Below, piece by piece: positions 20,606 through 32,660 of a DNA stretch of 64,000 nt; positions within the stretch are counted from its first letter, which is position 1, and every line of letters begins with the position of its first letter. The DNA comes from Lotus japonicus (Eukaryota; Streptophyta; Magnoliopsida; Fabales; Fabaceae): positions 3,660,501-3,724,500 of the forward strand of contig NC_080042.1 of assembly GCF_012489685.1 (NCBI RefSeq), written 5' to 3'. The notes below the pieces were generated by a model. The model saw only the letters and a program-made list of their open reading frames with translations. It was not told where the DNA came from and ran no database searches. A program made the translations under genes and the position numbers.

Positions 20606-21882
20606 GTCGTTATGAAGTGTGTCTTTTGGTCGCAGAATCGACTTTACCTTAGGGTAAGCTTTTAGAGACTTTAATTTACCTAGAACACGTGGCGACGTGT
20701 CGAGTGAGGACGGAGACGTTGTTTGACTAATCATCCTGCATTCATGCAACATTAATGGGGTATTAACACAGGACGTACTCTGGACCTCGTCGGTTTCCAA
20801 AATGGTAGCAGACCGAAATGGCAGACCTACGGGTTTACTGCTGATCTGGCTACCTTTGTGTGGTGTAAGAGGCACGCGGGCCGAAATGGTTCCACCGTGG
20901 CTGGTGTTAGGGCTGATCCGTTTGATGTCCATCCCTTTCCGGAATGCATGTGGTTGACTGGGTTAACCTGCATATCATATCATGCAACATGCATACTAAT
21001 TTAGTTGTCGAATGTGATTGTTATTTGTTAATCCTATTTGGAACATGTTAATTGTTACTATTGCTGTTATGTTCATTATGGAATATGTAACCCTAGGATG
21101 TTATCCCTAGCTATAAGCCTAAGTGGCTATTCTATTATCTGTATCTATCGATGTTATTATTTACATAATTCTTTGGAGTTGACCCTCGCGTCTTCTGTGT
21201 GTGCTTTGGCGGACAAACGCCCTTTGTCAGATGTCCACGACGGTCTAGATCATGATGGTTCATCCTTCGGGGGGAACTAGAGTTGAGATGCTGGAACAGG
21301 AGCGCATCGCGGTAGCGAGAGGAGGACGGATGGTGTACATAGACTAGGTCGTTCTGAATTCAGATTCGGGCGACGATCATGCTAGCATGTAGGTTTTAGT
21401 GCTGGTGTGAGCTCCTCGAGATGGGATTAGTGTAGGAGTAGAGTCTTAGCTCTGAACATCATTTGTTTCCTTTGGGGACAGGGTAGTTTCCCACCTATAG
21501 CTTTTTGTGTGGTTTCTTTACGGGAATCACAGAGAGTTGGTTGGACTTAGGAGGTCTTGCTTCAGGCCGATGGGCCAGCTTATTCTCAGTTTTGAGGGAT
21601 GGTGTTGCGGACACTTGACCTTTCTTGTGGATTGTACCTTTTGCCTTCGGGCGTTACACTTTTCTTTCCGTCACTGGAGGTTTACTCGTGACGAGGTTAC
21701 TACTACAGCGGGGGCTGTTTATATATTGTATATTAGTTCTGATTATTGTTATTGTTGGGTTTTATTTATTTCAGTCTTGTCTTAGTTATAATCAAAAAAA
21801 AAAAAAAATATTCACGTTTTTCCGCATTAAGTTTATTTTGGTTACTAAAGTGACGCCACCGAAATCGGGGTGTTACAACTGG

Positions 21883-22349
21883 TAGTCTAGGACCCCAGTA
21901 ATCACACGAGACCGCCAAAAAGTTTTAACCATTTTGAATAATCATTTCTAATTCCAAATTACACTCTACTCTACTGGCGGTTCATGAATGACAGTTTCTA
22001 CATTCTAACCGCCTGATGAAAGTGTTTTATATTAGAAATAATTAGTTTTGAACATAAAAAGTAAAATCCTCCCATTTTCATCTCTCTGATCTTTTTACCA
22101 TACCAAACAATCTCTAAATCTACTCTATTTCTCATCTTTTTCTTTCTACTTAACTTCTCTCTTCTCTGCCAAACAAATCATAAATGAGTTACTAGCATCT
22201 AAATCTATTTGTTCCTGGATTATTATCGCAAAATGTTAAGAGTAAGTAAGGATACATTGCAACTTGTTGGCTTTTTTTTAGCATGACACTTAAAAGTTAA
22301 GAGTATCAATTACAACTATGTACCAATTGATAGCTTATCTTTTGATCAT
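21883..22349. other. Non-coding flank between elements
   Basis: The first 300 bases are the right arm of the inverted-repeat element at 17396. The remainder is AT-rich DNA next to the tandem array. No gene is seen. Confidence 0.5.
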
Positions 22350-25300
22350 AGAAAAGGTGAATAATGGATTTCCCAATCAATATCTTTTCATACAAGTTTT
22401 TGTTAACAAATGTTACATATTTTCTTACGGAAAACCCATGTTCTAATCATGTTTATTTTAAAACCCATTTTCTGCTATAGTTCGGAAAACAGCATATGGA
22501 AAGTGCAGGTTTGGATAAAAGTTATTTTAGATTTCTGGTTCATTTGGTTTTCCTTTTGTTTTCAGTTTGACGCTATTTTGTTAATTTTTTGGCCACTGTA
22601 GGAAATATGATTTCGTTGATAAACAAGTTTTTGTACAGTATATTGTTTGATTGACTGTAACCAGGGTAGGTTTATTAAGGAAATTGTTATTCAGACCCCC
22701 CACATCTATTCAGACCCTTAAAAATGTGCGAAATGTCCAATTTACCCTCTTTTAAAAAAAAAACTTCCCACAACCCCCACTAACTACCCCACTTCTTACC
22801 CAACTTCTTCTCACTAATTCAAAACTTCCCAAACACCCCACCCCCCACATCAAACCCATTTCAATACTAATTCCCGCTCCTCATAATCCCATTTCATCAT
22901 CTCACTGCCACCAGCCCATAAGCGCCACCGCCACCGCTAGTCGAGTAGACCCGCCGCCCCCGCGAAACGCCACCCCATCTTGCTCTGTCGCGTTACAGAA
23001 TGATTTCGACCCGACCCATCTGTTTCTATTGTTAGTCGCTTTTAGTATATGCGTCTGAGACGCTCCTTTAAGGTGCGTTTGGTTACACATTGAAGGTCGG
23101 AGTTCATAACAGACACACATTGAAGCAACGACACAGACGTTCCTTCAAGGAGCGTTTTAGACGCTCCCTGAAGGTACGATGTAGACGCTACCTGAAAGTG
23201 CGATTCAATGTGTATCTGAAAGTTTCTGTTTTGTGTCTTATATTATAGAAATGGAAAAAACAAAAAATATGGGCCGCTCCCCAAGTCTTTTTTGTGTCTT
23301 ACCTTTTGGAAAAAACAAAAGGTGAATGAATAATGGATTTCCCAATCAATTTCTTTTCATACAAGTTTTAGTTAACAAATGTTACATATTTTCTTACGGA
23401 AAACCCGTGTTCTAATCATGCTTATTTTAAAACCCATTTTCTGCAAAAGTTCAGAAAACAGCATATGGAAAGTACAGGTTTGGTTCAAAGTTATTTAGAT
23501 TTCGAGTTCATTTGGTTTTTCTTTTGTTTTTAGTTTGACACTATTTTGTTAATTTTTTGGCCACTGTAGGAAATATGATTTCGTTGATAAACAAGTTTTT
23601 GTACAGTATATTGTTTGATTGACTGTAACCAGGGTAGGTTTATTAAGGAAATTGTTATTCAGACCCCCCACATCTATTCAGACACTTAAAAATGTGCGAA
23701 ATGTCCAATTTACCCTCTTTTTAAAAAAAAAACTTCCCACAACCCCTACTTCTTACCCCACTTCTTCTCACTAATGCAAAACTTCCCAAACGCCCCTCCC
23801 CCCCCCACATCAAACCCATTTCAATACTCATTCCTGGTCCTCATCATCCCATTTCATCCTCTCACTGCCACCGGCCCATAAGCGCCACCACCACCGCCAG
23901 TCGAGTAGACCCGCCGCCCCCGCAAATCGCCACCCCATCTTGCTCCGTCGCGTTACAGAATGATTTCGACCCGACCCATCTGTTTCTATTGTTAGTCGCT
24001 TTTAGTATATGCGTCTGAGACGCTCCTTTAAGGTGCGTTTGGTTTACACATTGAAGGTCGGCGTTCATAACAGACACACATTGAAGCAACGACTCAGACG
24101 TTCCTTCAAGGAGCGTTTTAGACGCTCCCTGAAGGTGCGATGTAGATGCTACCTGAAAGTGCGATTCAATGTGTATCTGAAAGTTTCTGTTTTGTGTCTT
24201 ATGTTTCAAAAATGGAAAAAACAAAAAATCTTGGCCGCTCCCCAAGTCTTTTTTGTGTCTTACCTTTTGGAAAAATACAAAAGGTGAATGAATAATGGAT
24301 TTCCCAATCAATTTCTTTTCATACAAGTTTTTGTTAACAAATGTTACATATTTTCTTACGGAAAACCCGTGTTCTAATCATGCTTATTTCAAAACCCATT
24401 TTTCTGCTATAGTTGGGAAAACAAATTATGGAAAGTACAGGTTTGGATAAAAGTTATTTAGATTTCTGGTTCATTTGGTGTTCCTTTTGTTTTCAGTTGG
24501 ACGCTATTTTGTTAATTTTTTGGCCACTGTAGGAAATATGATTTCGTTGATAAACAAGTTTTTGTACAGTATATTGTTTGATTGACTGTAACCAAGGTAG
24601 GTTTATTAAGGAAATTGTTATTCAGACCCCCCACATCTATTCAGACACTTAAAAATGTGCGAAATGTCCAATTTACCCTCTTTTTAAAAAAAAAACTTCC
24701 CACAACCCCTACTTCTTACCCCACTTCTTCTCACTAATGCAAAACTTCCCAAACCCCCCCCCCCCCCCACATCAAACCCATTTCAATACTCATTCCTATT
24801 CCTCATCATCCCATTTCATCCTCTCACTGCCACCGGCCAATAAGCGCCACCACCACCGCCAGTCAAGTAGACCCGCCGCCCCCGCGAATCGCCACCCCAT
24901 CTTGCTCCGTCGCGTTACAGAATGATTTCGACCCGACCCATCTGTTTCTATTGTTAGTCGCTTTTAGTATATGCGTCTGAGACGCTCCTTTAAGGTGCGT
25001 TTGGTTTACACATTGAAGGTCGGCGTTCATAACAGACACACATTGAAGCAATGACTCAGACGTTCCTTCAAGGAGCGTTTTAGACGCTCCTGAAGGTGCG
25101 ATGTAGATGCTACCTGAAAGTGCGATTCAATGTGTATCTGAAAGTTTCTGTTTTGTGTCTTATGTTTCAAAAATGGATAAAACAAAAAATCTTGGCCGCT
25201 CCCCAAGTCTTTTTTGTGTCTTACCTTTTGGAAAAAAACAAAAGGTGAATGAATAATGGATTTCCCAATCAATTTCTTTTCATACAAGTTTTTGTTAACA

Positions 25301-26141
25301 AATGTTACATATTTTCTTACGGAAAACCCGTGTTCTAATCATGCTTATTTCAAAACCCATTTTTCTGCTATAGTTGGGAAAACAAATTATGGAAAGTACA
25401 GGTTTGGATAAAAGTTATTTAGATTTCTGGTTCATTTGGTGTTCCTTTTGTTTTCAGTTGGACGTTATTTTGTTAATTTTTTGGCCACTGTAGGAAATAT
25501 GATTTCGTTGTTAAACAAGTTTTTGTACAGTATATTGTTTGATTGACTGTAACCCGGGTAGGTTTATTAAGGAAATTGTTATTCAGACCCCCACATCTAT
25601 TCAGACACTTAAAAATGTGCGAAATGTCCAATTTACCCTCTTTTTAAAAAAAAAAACTTCCCACAACCCCCACTTCTTACCCCACTTCTTCTCACTAATG
25701 CAAAACTTCCCAAACGCCCCCCCCCCCCACATCAAACCCATTTCAATACTCATTCCTGGTCCTCATCATCCCATTTCATCCTCTCACTGCCACCGGCCCA
25801 TAAGCGACACCGCCATCGCCATTCGAGTAGACCCGCCGCCCCCGCGAAACGCCACACCATCTTGCTCTGTCGCGTTTCGGTATGATTTCGACCCGACCCA
25901 TCTGTTTCTATTGTTAGTCGCTTTTAGTATGTGCGTCTGAGACGCTCCTTTAAGGTGCGTTTGGTTTACACATTGAAGGTCAGTGTTCATAACATACGCA
26001 CATTGAAGCAACGACTCAGACGTTCGTTCGCGGAGCGTTTTGGACGCTCCCTGAAAGTGCGATTCAATGTGTATCTGAAAGTTTCTGTTTTGTGTCTTAT
26101 GTTTTAGAAATGGAAAAAACAAAAAATCTGGGCCGCTCCCC
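22350..26141. repeat. Four tandem copies of a 965-bp host/MULE junction
   Basis: Units start near 22352, 23317, 24279 and 25240 (ggatttcccaatc anchors at 22366, 23335, 24297 and 25258; spacing 969, 962 and 961). Each unit contains about 320 bases of flank, then gtttattaa and the MULE left end ggaaattgttattcaga, then about 630 bases of transposon. Units 1-3 end in aaaaggtgaa, which is also present at the start of unit 1 (gaaaaggtgaa), so this short homology may have mediated the duplication. Unit 4 runs instead into the transposon interior (ccaagtaaagcccc). The open minus-strand frame of up to 154 codons repeated in each unit has no recognisable domain and is probably not a gene. Confidence 0.88.
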
Positions 26142-26149
26142 AAGTAAAG

Positions 26150-28152
26150 CCCCTAGAGGAGCCCCCCCTCCCCCCCCAAGTAAACTTCCTAGAAAGAGCA
26201 GCAGACCCCCCCCCCCCCACAACAAGTAGAGCCCAGGCTAGCAGAGAAAGTAGAGTCCACCCCACGACATCGATACCTAGGGCGCGTCAAGACGCGGCTC
26301 GCAAGAAGAAAGAAGATGACCGTAAGAAGCGTGAAGAGGAAGCACGTAAAAGGCGTGTAGCGAGTGCAGTACAAGAGCCTGAACCAGTGGTTGCTAATGA
26401 AGCTAAGGAAGATGATGATGATGATATGTTTGATAAAGATAATGGTTCTGGTGAAGAAGAGGAGGAGGAAGAAGAGGAGGGACAAGGTGGTAAAAGATGT
26501 CCAGGAAGAGGATGATGATGAAATATTCTTTTCTGGGGGGCCTTATGACAGTAAATTGCTAAAGACCTTCAAGGGACATGTAGCGCTGTAGTCTAGAAGC
26601 GTTACAAGAAAACGACTACAATGTTTGATCGGGGGTGTTGAAGACCTACCACCATGGGACTGCTATGCTAGGGAAGGACAAAAAGAAACATCATGAGGTG
26701 TTAAGATGATTTTCTACATATGTTAAGGGAAGGATTGAGGCTGTTGGTCTATTGCCTTTGCTGACATGCAACCTTTCTTCAGTGGACAAGACCATGTTGT
26801 CGGCGTTTGTTGAGAGATGGCAGCCAGAGATGTCATCTTTTCATATGTCATTTGGGGAGATGACTATCACACATGATGATGTTAGCTCTTTGCTACACAT
26901 CCTTGTGGAGGGAAAATTCTTCAGTTTCCCAACCTTGACTCGTGAGGAAGCAGCCATTGTATTGCATAAGCATCTTGGTGTTACGCAAGTAGAGGCTGAA
27001 GCGGAGATCCGGAAGTCCTTAGGACCTTATTCTCGGTATACATGGCTTTTGGATGTAGCTAAGAAGATGGCCAAGGAAGAGAACACCAAGAAAGCTGCTA
27101 GAGCCTTCTTGCTGTGTTTGGTGGGGATGACGATTTTCTGTGCCAAGACAAACAACAAGGTGGAGGTTTCATATTTGGGGTTGTTTATGGACTTGGAGAA
27201 GGCTGAGGAGTATGCATGGGGCGTCATGGCATTGGCTTTCCTTTATGACCAGCTTAAGGATGCCACCAAAGTCATCACCACTAGCCTTGGAGGGTACTTA
27301 AATCTGTTTCAGGTATAAGTCTATATCTCTTATTTTAGTTCATTTGTAATTAATGTTTATGTTTGAGTATGTGACCTTTTTCGTGCAATTTGATTGCAGG
27401 CATGGATATTTGAGCATTTTCCCGCCAAATTGTTTGACAAAAACCTGAACAAGAACTATGTTGAGGGAGAGCCAAGAGCTTGCAAATGGGTCACAAAGAG
27501 GGGGAATACAGACCTGCATGCGAAGATGATTGTCCTGGATGACCTTATAGAGAGCAGTGTCATATGGACACCATATGATGAGCATAGAGTGCATTGACCC
27601 TTCCAGCAGGTGTGTCTTTTTAGCGGGTTGATTCGGCATTCCAGCCATATCTGCCCGAGCGTATTATGAGGCAGTTCCAAATGATGCAGGATCAACCCAA
27701 TTTATCACCAGCCAACATTCCCCCTGTTGAGGAGATTGATGATAGGTTTCTTAATTTCACTCCTCACTGTGTGGCTGCTCAGCATACTCCAAGTCCAATG
27801 GTAACGCCTCGGTACTTCGACTGGCAAGACAATCTCACACCGCCTTGTGGTCCCTCCAACTTGGTCTTCTTACAATTTATGCACTAATGTTTGTTTTTGT
27901 TAAACTTGTTGCTTTTAGGGTGTTCTCGAGCAATTAAAAGAGTTGAGTGCTATCACAGTAGACACCAACGAGTCGCTAGATCGGATCCTCGATGCAAACC
28001 AGCATATGCGGGCTATCATACTGCATAATTTGGAGCAAGGGGCTGATGATGATGATGACAGTGGCAGTGAAGATGCAAACAATGGTGGAGGTGGCCCTAA
28101 CAAGAAGAAGAAAGGAAAAGTGTCCGAAGTCTCTACCTCCAAGAGTAGTTAG
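26150..28152 (+). pseudogene. MAIN-like plant mobile domain (PMD) gene, decayed
   Basis: A charged N-terminus (KKKEDDRKKREEEARKRR, then a D/E-rich run) is followed by GGPYDSKLLKTFKGHVAL (about 26535-26590). The PMD core at 26735-27314 includes LSAFVERWQPEMSSFHM, GEMTITHDDV, FLLCLVGMTIF and EYAWGVMALAFLYDQL. An intron (27315-27399, gtataag...attgcag) precedes the next PMD exon, AWIFEHFP. A last exon after tttag (27919-28152) has a low-complexity acidic/lysine tail. PMD proteins of the MAIN/MAIL group act in gene and transposon silencing or development, and transposon-borne PMD genes are common in plants. Frameshifts near 26490 and 27597 and stops before 26752 make this copy a pseudogene. Confidence 0.82.
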
Positions 28153-28419
28153 GACTAGGGACTAGGGACCTAGGATTGATTTGAGGTTGAATGTAATTTA
28201 AGTACAATTGTGTACTTGTGACTTAGTATGTGTTTAAGACCAATTAGCTATGTAGCTTCAAATTTAAGTACCTATATAATGATGTGTTTTATATGCCCTG
28301 TTTCTGTTTAAGTATGTTAATTAGGATGTGTTGTAATTTATCTGTTTTCTTGATTTTGGTTTCTGTTTTGAGAGTGCAAAGTTACTGCTTCAGGTTTCTT
28401 ATTTCCCGCACCATATAGG

Positions 28420-28690
28420 TGCGTCTCAGACGCACGTTGGATGTGCGTCCGAGACACAAGTTTACATTGCGACATAACTCTCGCTCATTCAACATGCGTC
28501 TGAGACGCTCATCCAGCATGCGTTGTAGGCGCATGTTGGAGATGCCATTTATTTCAGGATTCCAGAAACTTGTACGGATTTCAGCTTTTCAATGCGAAGG
28601 CTTGTAGTGGCACGCACAGAAGACGTGAGCATGCGACGTAGACGCTCCCTTAAGGTGCGGTGTTGACGTGCCCTTAAGGTGCGTTTTGCA
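28420..28690. repeat. Subterminal GACGC-rich repeats of the MULE
   Basis: Multiple short copies of gcgtctgagacgc, gacgctcccttaaggtgcg and related words occur here, at 29385-29446 and 33697-33760, and inside the left arm (for example 25935-26060). Clustering near both transposon ends suggests binding sites for the mobilising protein. Confidence 0.55.
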
Positions 28691-28809
28691 TAAACAGAAA
28701 AGTAACGGTAAGAGAAATAGAAAAAGGAAGAAATACTCTTGTTTATTAACAATGTGGATGATACATGATACATGAAAATTTCAATAAAACAAACAAGTAC
28801 CATGACCAC

Positions 28810-29296
28810 CTAGACCCTAAGCCACAAACTTAGTACTTTAAAAATACAAGTACAATAACCCCTATGGGATACAATCAGGAGGATTCCAATCTTCATCTTC
28901 TTTTGGTCCTCTTCCTTGTCTTCTCCCCCTTCTCTTTCTTCCGGTCCAGCTCCTCTTCTGCCTTGTTGGGAAATCCAGCAATGCCGCCACCTGAGCCTAG
29001 ATATTTCCATCATGGCTCAGTGACTCCAGAGGGCTTTCTATACAAGAGCATGGTCCCATTCTATTTAGCAAGTTTGGGTATTTTGAATAATCAAGGATGC
29101 TCACCCCTACATTAGCAAGTTTGGTACTCTGATTTTGAAATATCACTCTCAAAGTACTCAAACTTGCTAATGTTGGGGATAATATTCGCATCACCCCAAC
29201 CATTTACAACTCTAAACTATGAAAAAGAAAGAGGGTAAATAGAAGAATTGAGAGAATCGTGTGAAAATGAAGAAGGAAGGGTGCGTATTTATAGTG
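28810..29296 (-). pseudogene. Small minus-strand gene of the MULE, decayed
   Basis: On the minus strand a TATA box (ctataaatac, rc at about 29287-29296) precedes a CT-rich leader and an ATG at 29203 opening 68 codons (28997-29203). Another frame continues with a lysine/glutamate-rich tail (RKEKGEKTRKRTKRR) near 28890-28960. It is convergent with the PMD gene. I do not recognise a domain. The promoter-like arrangement suggests a second gene of the transposon. Confidence 0.4.
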
Positions 29297-30104
29297 CCAG
29301 CTAGCATAGGTTGTAATGAAAAAGCATAGGATTTAACAGATGCAATTAGTAGCTTTTACCGGTTGTTGAGTTATGATCAATGTCGGTGCGTTTTAAACGC
29401 AGGTTCAAGGTGCGTCAACGACGCACACTCAAGAAGCGTCTCTATCTGTAAGACCCAAGTTTTTAAGCTTAGAATAAGTGGAAGAGATTTCCATTTACGA
29501 TTAGGCTTGACGTATCGTGAAGGAAAAACCTAAACAAGAGTTTACCAAATGAAATAAATTTATGAAGGAGAAAGTTCAGGAAAAGTCTAAGGATTGTACC
29601 AAAATCGATAAAAGGTATAGCACGATCGATACACGCTTAAACCTAGGGCAGAAACCCTAGTAAATAGCTAGTTTTCACTTAAAGTCACGATGGAAACTAA
29701 TTCCAAGAATCTTCAAAGAAATGTTAGAACTTCTCTTTTTCCATATATAACAAGCGTTTCAAGGCGAAACTCTAGGATCTACGAACGTCCGATTCCAATC
29801 ATCGGAAGTTTGCCGAAACTAAAACCCTGATAGTTCAAAAACCCTATAACACGCATACACCTATTTCTCTCGATGTTTCTAATCTTTCTTCAGAAGGAAG
29901 TTTTCTATTCCGACATCCGATGCAAAAAGTAACTTATCGGGTAAAATAGTTTTACACCGACTTTGCATTAGTTACCAAAAATACAAGGAGACCTCTTTTG
30001 AGTTTTGGAATTCTTTCGCCAAAACCAATCTTAGAATTCACGGAGAATGAAGCCGGAAAAATCAGATTCGCGAAACTTTCATTTTACCGCGTTTTGCCAA
30101 CCTC

Positions 30105-30112
30105 TATATATA
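30105..30112 (+). promoter_or_regulatory. TATA box of the solo LTR
   Basis: tatatata lies in the same context as at 18947 (cgcgaaactttcatttt upstream). The leader ends in a gag|gtatagtcgctaatcc donor-like site near 30252. Confidence 0.55.
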
Positions 30113-31702
30113 ACAAGAAAAGGAGAAAAAATGGTAAAACCTTCACCATTTTCTCTCCAAATCCGCGAGCTCACCAAGAGGAAGAGGAAGAAGAGCTTTT
30201 GTTCATTTCTTGCTTGATCGTTGATCCAACAGTTGCTACTTCAAGGTGCCGAGGTATAGTCGCTAATCCTTACCTCTGATCGTCTTTTCCATAGCTTTTC
30301 TCTATGTCTTTCTGTGCTCATAGTTTTGAGGTTTTTGCAAAACTATCCTGATAATTCCATTATTGATTCTAAACATCTTCCCTACGTTCTCCTAAGTATG
30401 TTTAGCTAATAATACTCCGCCGATTCTCGAAAAACTACCGTCGAGTTTCAATTCTGGTGAAAATACCCATTTTGGGGCAAAGCTTCATCCTTTGGGCTGA
30501 AAACTATCGCCTTAGCTTAGTGCTAGTAGGATTAGTTGTCATAAACGTCGTTGGTGACGTCCCCATCCAATTTGTTTTTCGAAATTTCAGTTTTAAAATT
30601 CTGAGCTAAAAATATTGACCAAAATACCCCTGCGACAGTTTTTGATCCGATAATTTTTCCGAGTTTAGAATACCCTTAGTTACGGCTAATGATAGCATAG
30701 GAACCAAGTTTGATCGAAGAAAAATCGAACCCCACAATTACCAAAAGTGGTCGAGCACTCTAAGGGGGAGGGAGGAAAATTCCTTTTTCGAAAACTTGTC
30801 CTTTCGCGCTAGATTATCGTACCTCGGGGTATGTATTACTTCGGGTAACCTTAGTGAGCATTGATAGCTTAGTTTCCGATAGATTTTGATTGATTTCTGT
30901 GGTTTTACTCAAAAGGTGCTTTTGAGGAATTTCCTGAAGAGCAAGGCTTTGCTTGTGAAGAGGAGTTAGAAGATCATCCTGGAGAATCTGCAGGTGAGGG
31001 CTACTCACTAAATCTTTAGTTAATGCTTAGGGTCGATGCTTTCGACATTGATTTACTGTTTATGCACTTGTTTGTGGTTGATTGGAAAAATGTTTTCTGA
31101 GGCTTCGGCTGACAATGTAGATGATTCATCTACTGACTGTTTTTGAGATTGACTTACATGCTATGTGCTATGTGGGTAATCTAGGATGTGTGGTGCATGC
31201 TTTATATGCTAAGTGCTACGTGTTTATTCTGAGATGTATTGATATATGACATGTTTGTTGATTGTACTGATTTAATTATGCCTTTTCAATGAAATCTGTG
31301 ATTCTGAAAAGTGAGAATAGCGGGCAGGTCATGCCGATTTTATTTTGAGAGTTTTGAGAAATTTTGATAGGACGAATGAGATTCGGGCCTTGTTATGATT
31401 TTCATGGATCAAGACATTCTCTGGAGTCACTTGGGATTTGGAGATCCCGAGAACTTATAAGTTTTTGCGATAAGACTAAAAGGATATTATTTTGTAAAGA
31501 AAACTCATAAGACATTAAACAACCTCTAAATCTTCAAAAAAGGATAATAAACTCGAAAGGAAGCTTAGGATGCAAATCTTAGTTTTGGAAAACGAGAAGT
31601 GTCGTCGGATCCAAGTGTTGAGGAGATGGTAAGTTCTGAGTATGTTGATACTCTTGTGCTCTGGGAGCAGTTGTGTTGATAGGCTATCCAAGGGATGAGC
31701 CG

Positions 31703-31992
31703 AGGAGCTTCACTGAGGTGTGAGACCTTGTGAATGCGGGATACTCCACTGAGGCATGAGACCTTGTGGAAAGCATGGATCTTCACTGAGGCGTGAGACC
31801 TCGTGAACAGCATGAAGCTTCACTGAGGCGTGAGACCTTGTGAAAGCGTGAAACTTCACTGAAGCGTGAGACTTCGTGCAAGTGTGTAAATTCACTGGGG
31901 CATGAGACCCCATGAAAGCATAAAACTTCATTGAAGCGTGAGACTTTGTGAATGTGTGAGACTTCACTGAAGCGTGAGACTTCGTGAGAGCA
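31703..31992 (+). repeat. Minisatellite, about 35-40-bp unit, about 7-8 copies
   Basis: The unit is close to cttcactgaggcgtgagaccttgtgaa plus a variable spacer. It occupies the same position in the LTR as the unrelated 30-bp minisatellite of the sister copy, between ccaagtgttga and gtcgcagaatcgac. Confidence 0.88.
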
Positions 31993-32660
31993 GTGATGAC
32001 TCGAAGAGTTATCGTGGGTGGTTGCACTCATTTTATGATTATTGTATTTTGTCGCAGAATCGACATTTACCTTAGGGTATGCTTTTTAGAGACATTAAGT
32101 TAGCTAGAACATGTGGCGACATGTCGAGTGAGGTCGGAGACGTTGTTTGGCTAATCGCATTGCATTCATGCATACATAGGAGATTAATACACGGCGTGAT
32201 ACCGGACCTCGGTGGATTCCAAAATGTCGTCGGATTCCAAAATGGTCATAAGACCCGGATTTCCGTGTAAGAGCGTTTGTAGACGACTCTTGTAGCAGAC
32301 CGAAATGGCAGACCTACGGGTTACGGCTGATCTGACTACCGTTGTTGTTGGAGTAAGAGGCACGCGGGCAGAAATGGTCCCACCGTTGCTGGTGCTAGGA
32401 TTGATCCGTTTTGATGCCCATCCGTTCCGGAATGCATTTGGTTAACTGGGTTAACCGTCATATCATTTCATGCAACATGCATACTGACTTAGTTGCTGAG
32501 TGTGATTGATAATTGTTAATTCTATTTGATGCATGCTATTTGTTATTACTGTCGTTTACATTCATTGTGGAATATGCAACCCTAGGATGTTATCTCTAGC
32601 TATAGGCCTAAGTGGCTATTTCTTATCTGTATCTATCGGTGCTATTATTTACATAATTCT

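Larger units (their letters stand above)
18238..21877 (+). mobile_element. Solo LTR, 3.6 kb (family B), TSD actgg
   Basis: It starts tgtaagacccaag, ends gaaatcggggtgttaca and has perfect 5-bp TSDs (actgg at 18233-18237 and 21878-21882). It is colinear with the solo LTR at 29447-33691 over most of its length. It lacks about 370 bp of that copy's 3' ORF and carries a different minisatellite at 20466-20605. A TATA box, a splice-donor-like leader end and a 78-base exon-like block are shared. The long LTR and 5-bp TSD point to a Ty3/gypsy-type element; the lineage cannot be fixed without internal genes. Confidence 0.9.
17396..22182. mobile_element. Inverted-repeat element hosting a solo LTR
   Basis: The left end tttgtttggcagag (17399-17412) is matched in inverted form at the right (ctctgccaaacaaa, 22164-22177), followed on both arms by GA-rich/CT-rich sequence. 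Without the nested LTR the length is about 1.1 kb. A possible TAA flank exists at both ends, as for Harbinger/Tourist elements, but the outermost bases do not match well. Inside, an accgaccagtccaaccgg...gcggcgttttaaaacactgg segment (about 17505-18107) looks like another nested repeat. No coding sequence is seen. Confidence 0.45.

Noticed and set aside
23862..24326. Minus-strand ORF of 154 codons repeated in each 965-bp unit
   Set aside because: It spans the transposon end and host junction, is interrupted differently in each unit and has no domain; repetition reflects the tandem array, not gene conservation.
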